From Acanthaster planci (taxonomy: Eukaryota; Echinodermata; Asteroidea; Valvatida; Acanthasteridae): a stretch of 64,000 bases of DNA. Shown here in pieces: positions 62,256 to 64,000 of the stretch. Position 1 is the first letter of the stretch. Every line of letters begins with the position of its first letter. Made by a program: the position numbers and the translations under genes. The notes under the pieces were generated by a model. The model saw only the letters and a list, made by a program, of their open reading frames with translations, had not been told where the DNA came from and ran no database searches. Location: the NCBI RefSeq assembly GCF_001949145.1, contig NW_019091358.1:2857322-2921321 (forward strand), in the 5' to 3' direction.

Positions 62256-63354
62256 CTACATTGTACAGCACCAGAAATCATAGTCTTACTACAGCCAATG
62301 CAACGTGACACATAAAAATGATGACAATCTTCTTTTCCTCCATCTCACTCTCTCTCTTATTGTTACTACAGAGTCTAAACTAAAGAATTTGAGGCCAGTG
62401 ATGAATGGAATGTACAGTCAAAAATTAGCGGCAAAACAAAGTAAGTTTGTCACACTGCACACGCTGCAACATTGTGACATGACAATGGCAGACTTCACTC
62501 AACAACTTCAGAGACGCTACTGCATGTGGAGAATTCACGGCAAAACTTTGGAGCCTATTAACCAACTCTAACCTTCCTACATCCCTCAAAATCTGCCCAC
62601 GAAATGCCCACGGAAGAGTTTGTCTTCACTACGGGATCAGTATGCTGTCAACAGATGTAAAGCCTTTATATACATGTACAGAGGCTTTGCACAGTAGGCA
62701 TCTTGCAGGGCAGTTTGTTTGTTCCACAGGCAAACCTCCTTTGTGCGTATCCTGTGGAACAAAAGCACTGGCCTGCAAGATGGCAGCCATGCAAACCCTC
62801 TGTTGAATAAATTGAAAAACTACCTTGTCATCTCAAGTTAACACAAGAAGAACAAAGTTCACAGGATAACCACAAGGAACAAACTGTGCTGGAGATCTGA
62901 TTCCTTAGCTACAAATGTATTGCTTTTTTTCGAGTGACTGACCCGTCGACAAACTTTACTACCTATTGTTCATAAACCATGCAAGTTTATGTAACATGTC
63001 AAACATCTTGGAAATCTTTTTCTAATTGTGTGTTTTATTCCACAGAATTATCCATCAGTATTTCACTGAATTTTAAGGCAAACCTGAAACAGCAAACTCC
63101 AGTCCAGGTATAATCTGGCATTTTCGTGCCATTTCCCAACCCCTTGGAATAATACACTACTGTTGGGCTTTGCTCAGTCATCTTTACAAGAGTTTCCCCC
63201 AAAATCATGTATAGGGAATACTGCAAGTGTGTCGGTACTAAAATATGAGCCAGAGTCCAAATTGCTCTGCTAGGGTTGGGTATATCACACACATCACACA
63301 TCAACACACAAGAACACACAAGGTTAATGGTCAGGTACTGTATCTAGTGTCACA
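62256..63354. other. Probable AK6 intron
   Basis: No exon seen. Holds the foldback at 62678-62803. Treated as intron because the next upstream AK6 exon must lie further right. Confidence 0.5.
62678..62803. mobile_element. 126 bp foldback element inside the AK6 upstream intron
   Basis: CAGAGGCTTTGCACAGTAGG, CATCTTGCAGGGCAGT and TTGTTCCACAGG on the left pair with CCTGTGGAACAA, ACTGGCCTGCAAGATG and GCAAACCCTCTG on the right. No coding content. Confidence 0.65.
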
Positions 63355-63930
63355 GTGACTATGGCTCCCCACAAGGGTGTGTTTTATCGCTACTACTTTA
63401 CATTTTATATACTGACAACTGCAGGAGTTCATGTAGGCTTGACAAAAGATTTTTTTTGTCAAATTTGCCAATTAAAGCACTCTGATTTCACTCCTTTCCA
63501 GATCTGATAATAATCATCATGATGCTCATCAAGACTTTGTTGATTGGTGTGATGAATCGTATCTGGAATTGAATGAAACCAAATCTAAGCAACATCTTGT
63601 CAATTGTGGGAGAAAGGGTAGAGATGCCTTGAAAACTGTCATTCATGACCAGGAAGTTGAAATTGTGTCTGAATGTAAATATCCTGGAACTGTATTTGAT
63701 GACAAGCTCAGATGGGACATAAACACCTGCAATTGTCAAAGAGTGCCAACAGCATTTATATTTTTTATGTAAGTTGAAGGTGTTGCTGTTGACAAAACCA
63801 TCCCGAGTCTTTTTTTATCAGTCATTGATTGTGTGCTGCCCTTTTCACTTATTTGCTGGTATTTTAATCCAAGTGTTAAGAACAAGAATAATTTGCAAAG
63901 GGTTGTTAACCCCTTCACAGCGGGAGCTGT
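63355..63930 (+). mobile_element. Second non-LTR retrotransposon RT remnant
   Basis: The + strand reads GSPQGCVLSLLLYILYTDNC (RT motif GAPQGCVLSPLLF.LYTNDC). A damaged gap where the FADD box should be follows, then VDWCDESYLELNETKSKQ, VEIVSECKYPGTVFDDKLRW and, in another frame, LKVLLLTKPSRVFFYQSL. These match the RT thumb and following tail of L2/CR1-like LINEs. Stops and frame changes make it inactive. It differs from the element at 48250-50040. Confidence 0.8.
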
Positions 63931-64000
63931 CCACAGCGGCAGCTTTGTGTGAGGACTAGTGCGTACCACACATACAGTCTATTCATCATGCAGCTGCTGG

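Noticed and set aside
63035-63319. Possible upstream AK6 exon on the - strand
   Set aside because: The 94-codon frame has no P-loop or other AK6 motif and no matching donor phase.

Overview
The window comes from an animal nuclear genome. Its genes have short exons joined by GT-AG introns, separated by long AT-rich stretches full of decayed transposon pieces and foldback repeats. It contains one assembly gap (47111-47846) and one ambiguous base (43992). A homeobrain-type homeobox gene points to a non-vertebrate animal, since homeobrain is a known PRD-class family that I understand to be absent from vertebrates. The repeat texture (tRNA-derived head, foldback elements, TACATGTA-rich microsatellites) would fit a marine invertebrate, possibly a non-vertebrate deuterostome. 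I cannot name the species.

Layout from left to right. (1) 861-3802, + strand: the 3' part of an aquaglyceroporin gene (copy A), with a one-base shortfall in one exon that breaks its frame. (2) 12116-21116, + strand: a second, complete seven-exon aquaglyceroporin (copy B, 306 aa) with the same intron positions and phases where the two can be compared. Its introns have been swollen by repeats, including a 420 bp inverted-repeat element flanked by a 9 bp direct repeat. (3) 23319-23732, +: a serpin-like N-terminal fragment, apparently an orphan. (4) 24826-29706, - strand: a complete three-exon homeobrain (hbn) gene of 418 aa, with an octapeptide motif, a Q50 homeodomain and a C-terminal OAR-like motif. 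(5) About 30-53.5 kb: a gene-poor stretch with a non-LTR retrotransposon remnant (48250-50040, -), a second RT-tail fragment and several dispersed repeats. (6) 53735-54049, +: a small single-exon-CDS protein of 104 aa that I do not recognise. (7) About 54-61 kb: intergenic DNA with an exact 118 bp tandem duplication, foldback elements and a decayed gag fragment. (8) 61182-62255, -: the last two exons of adenylate kinase 6 (AK6), whose 5' exons are not seen. (9) 63355-63930, +: another non-LTR reverse transcriptase remnant.

Functionally, the two aquaglyceroporins form a tandem paralogue pair for water/glycerol transport. hbn is a developmental transcription factor and AK6 is a housekeeping nucleotide kinase. 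Nothing in the sequence suggests they act in one pathway. The most notable points are: hbn with no visible rx or otp partner in the window; the NPS variant of the first aquaporin pore motif shared by both paralogues; the frame-breaking base in copy A; and several well-delimited short inverted-repeat elements. I found no clear new multi-gene system.
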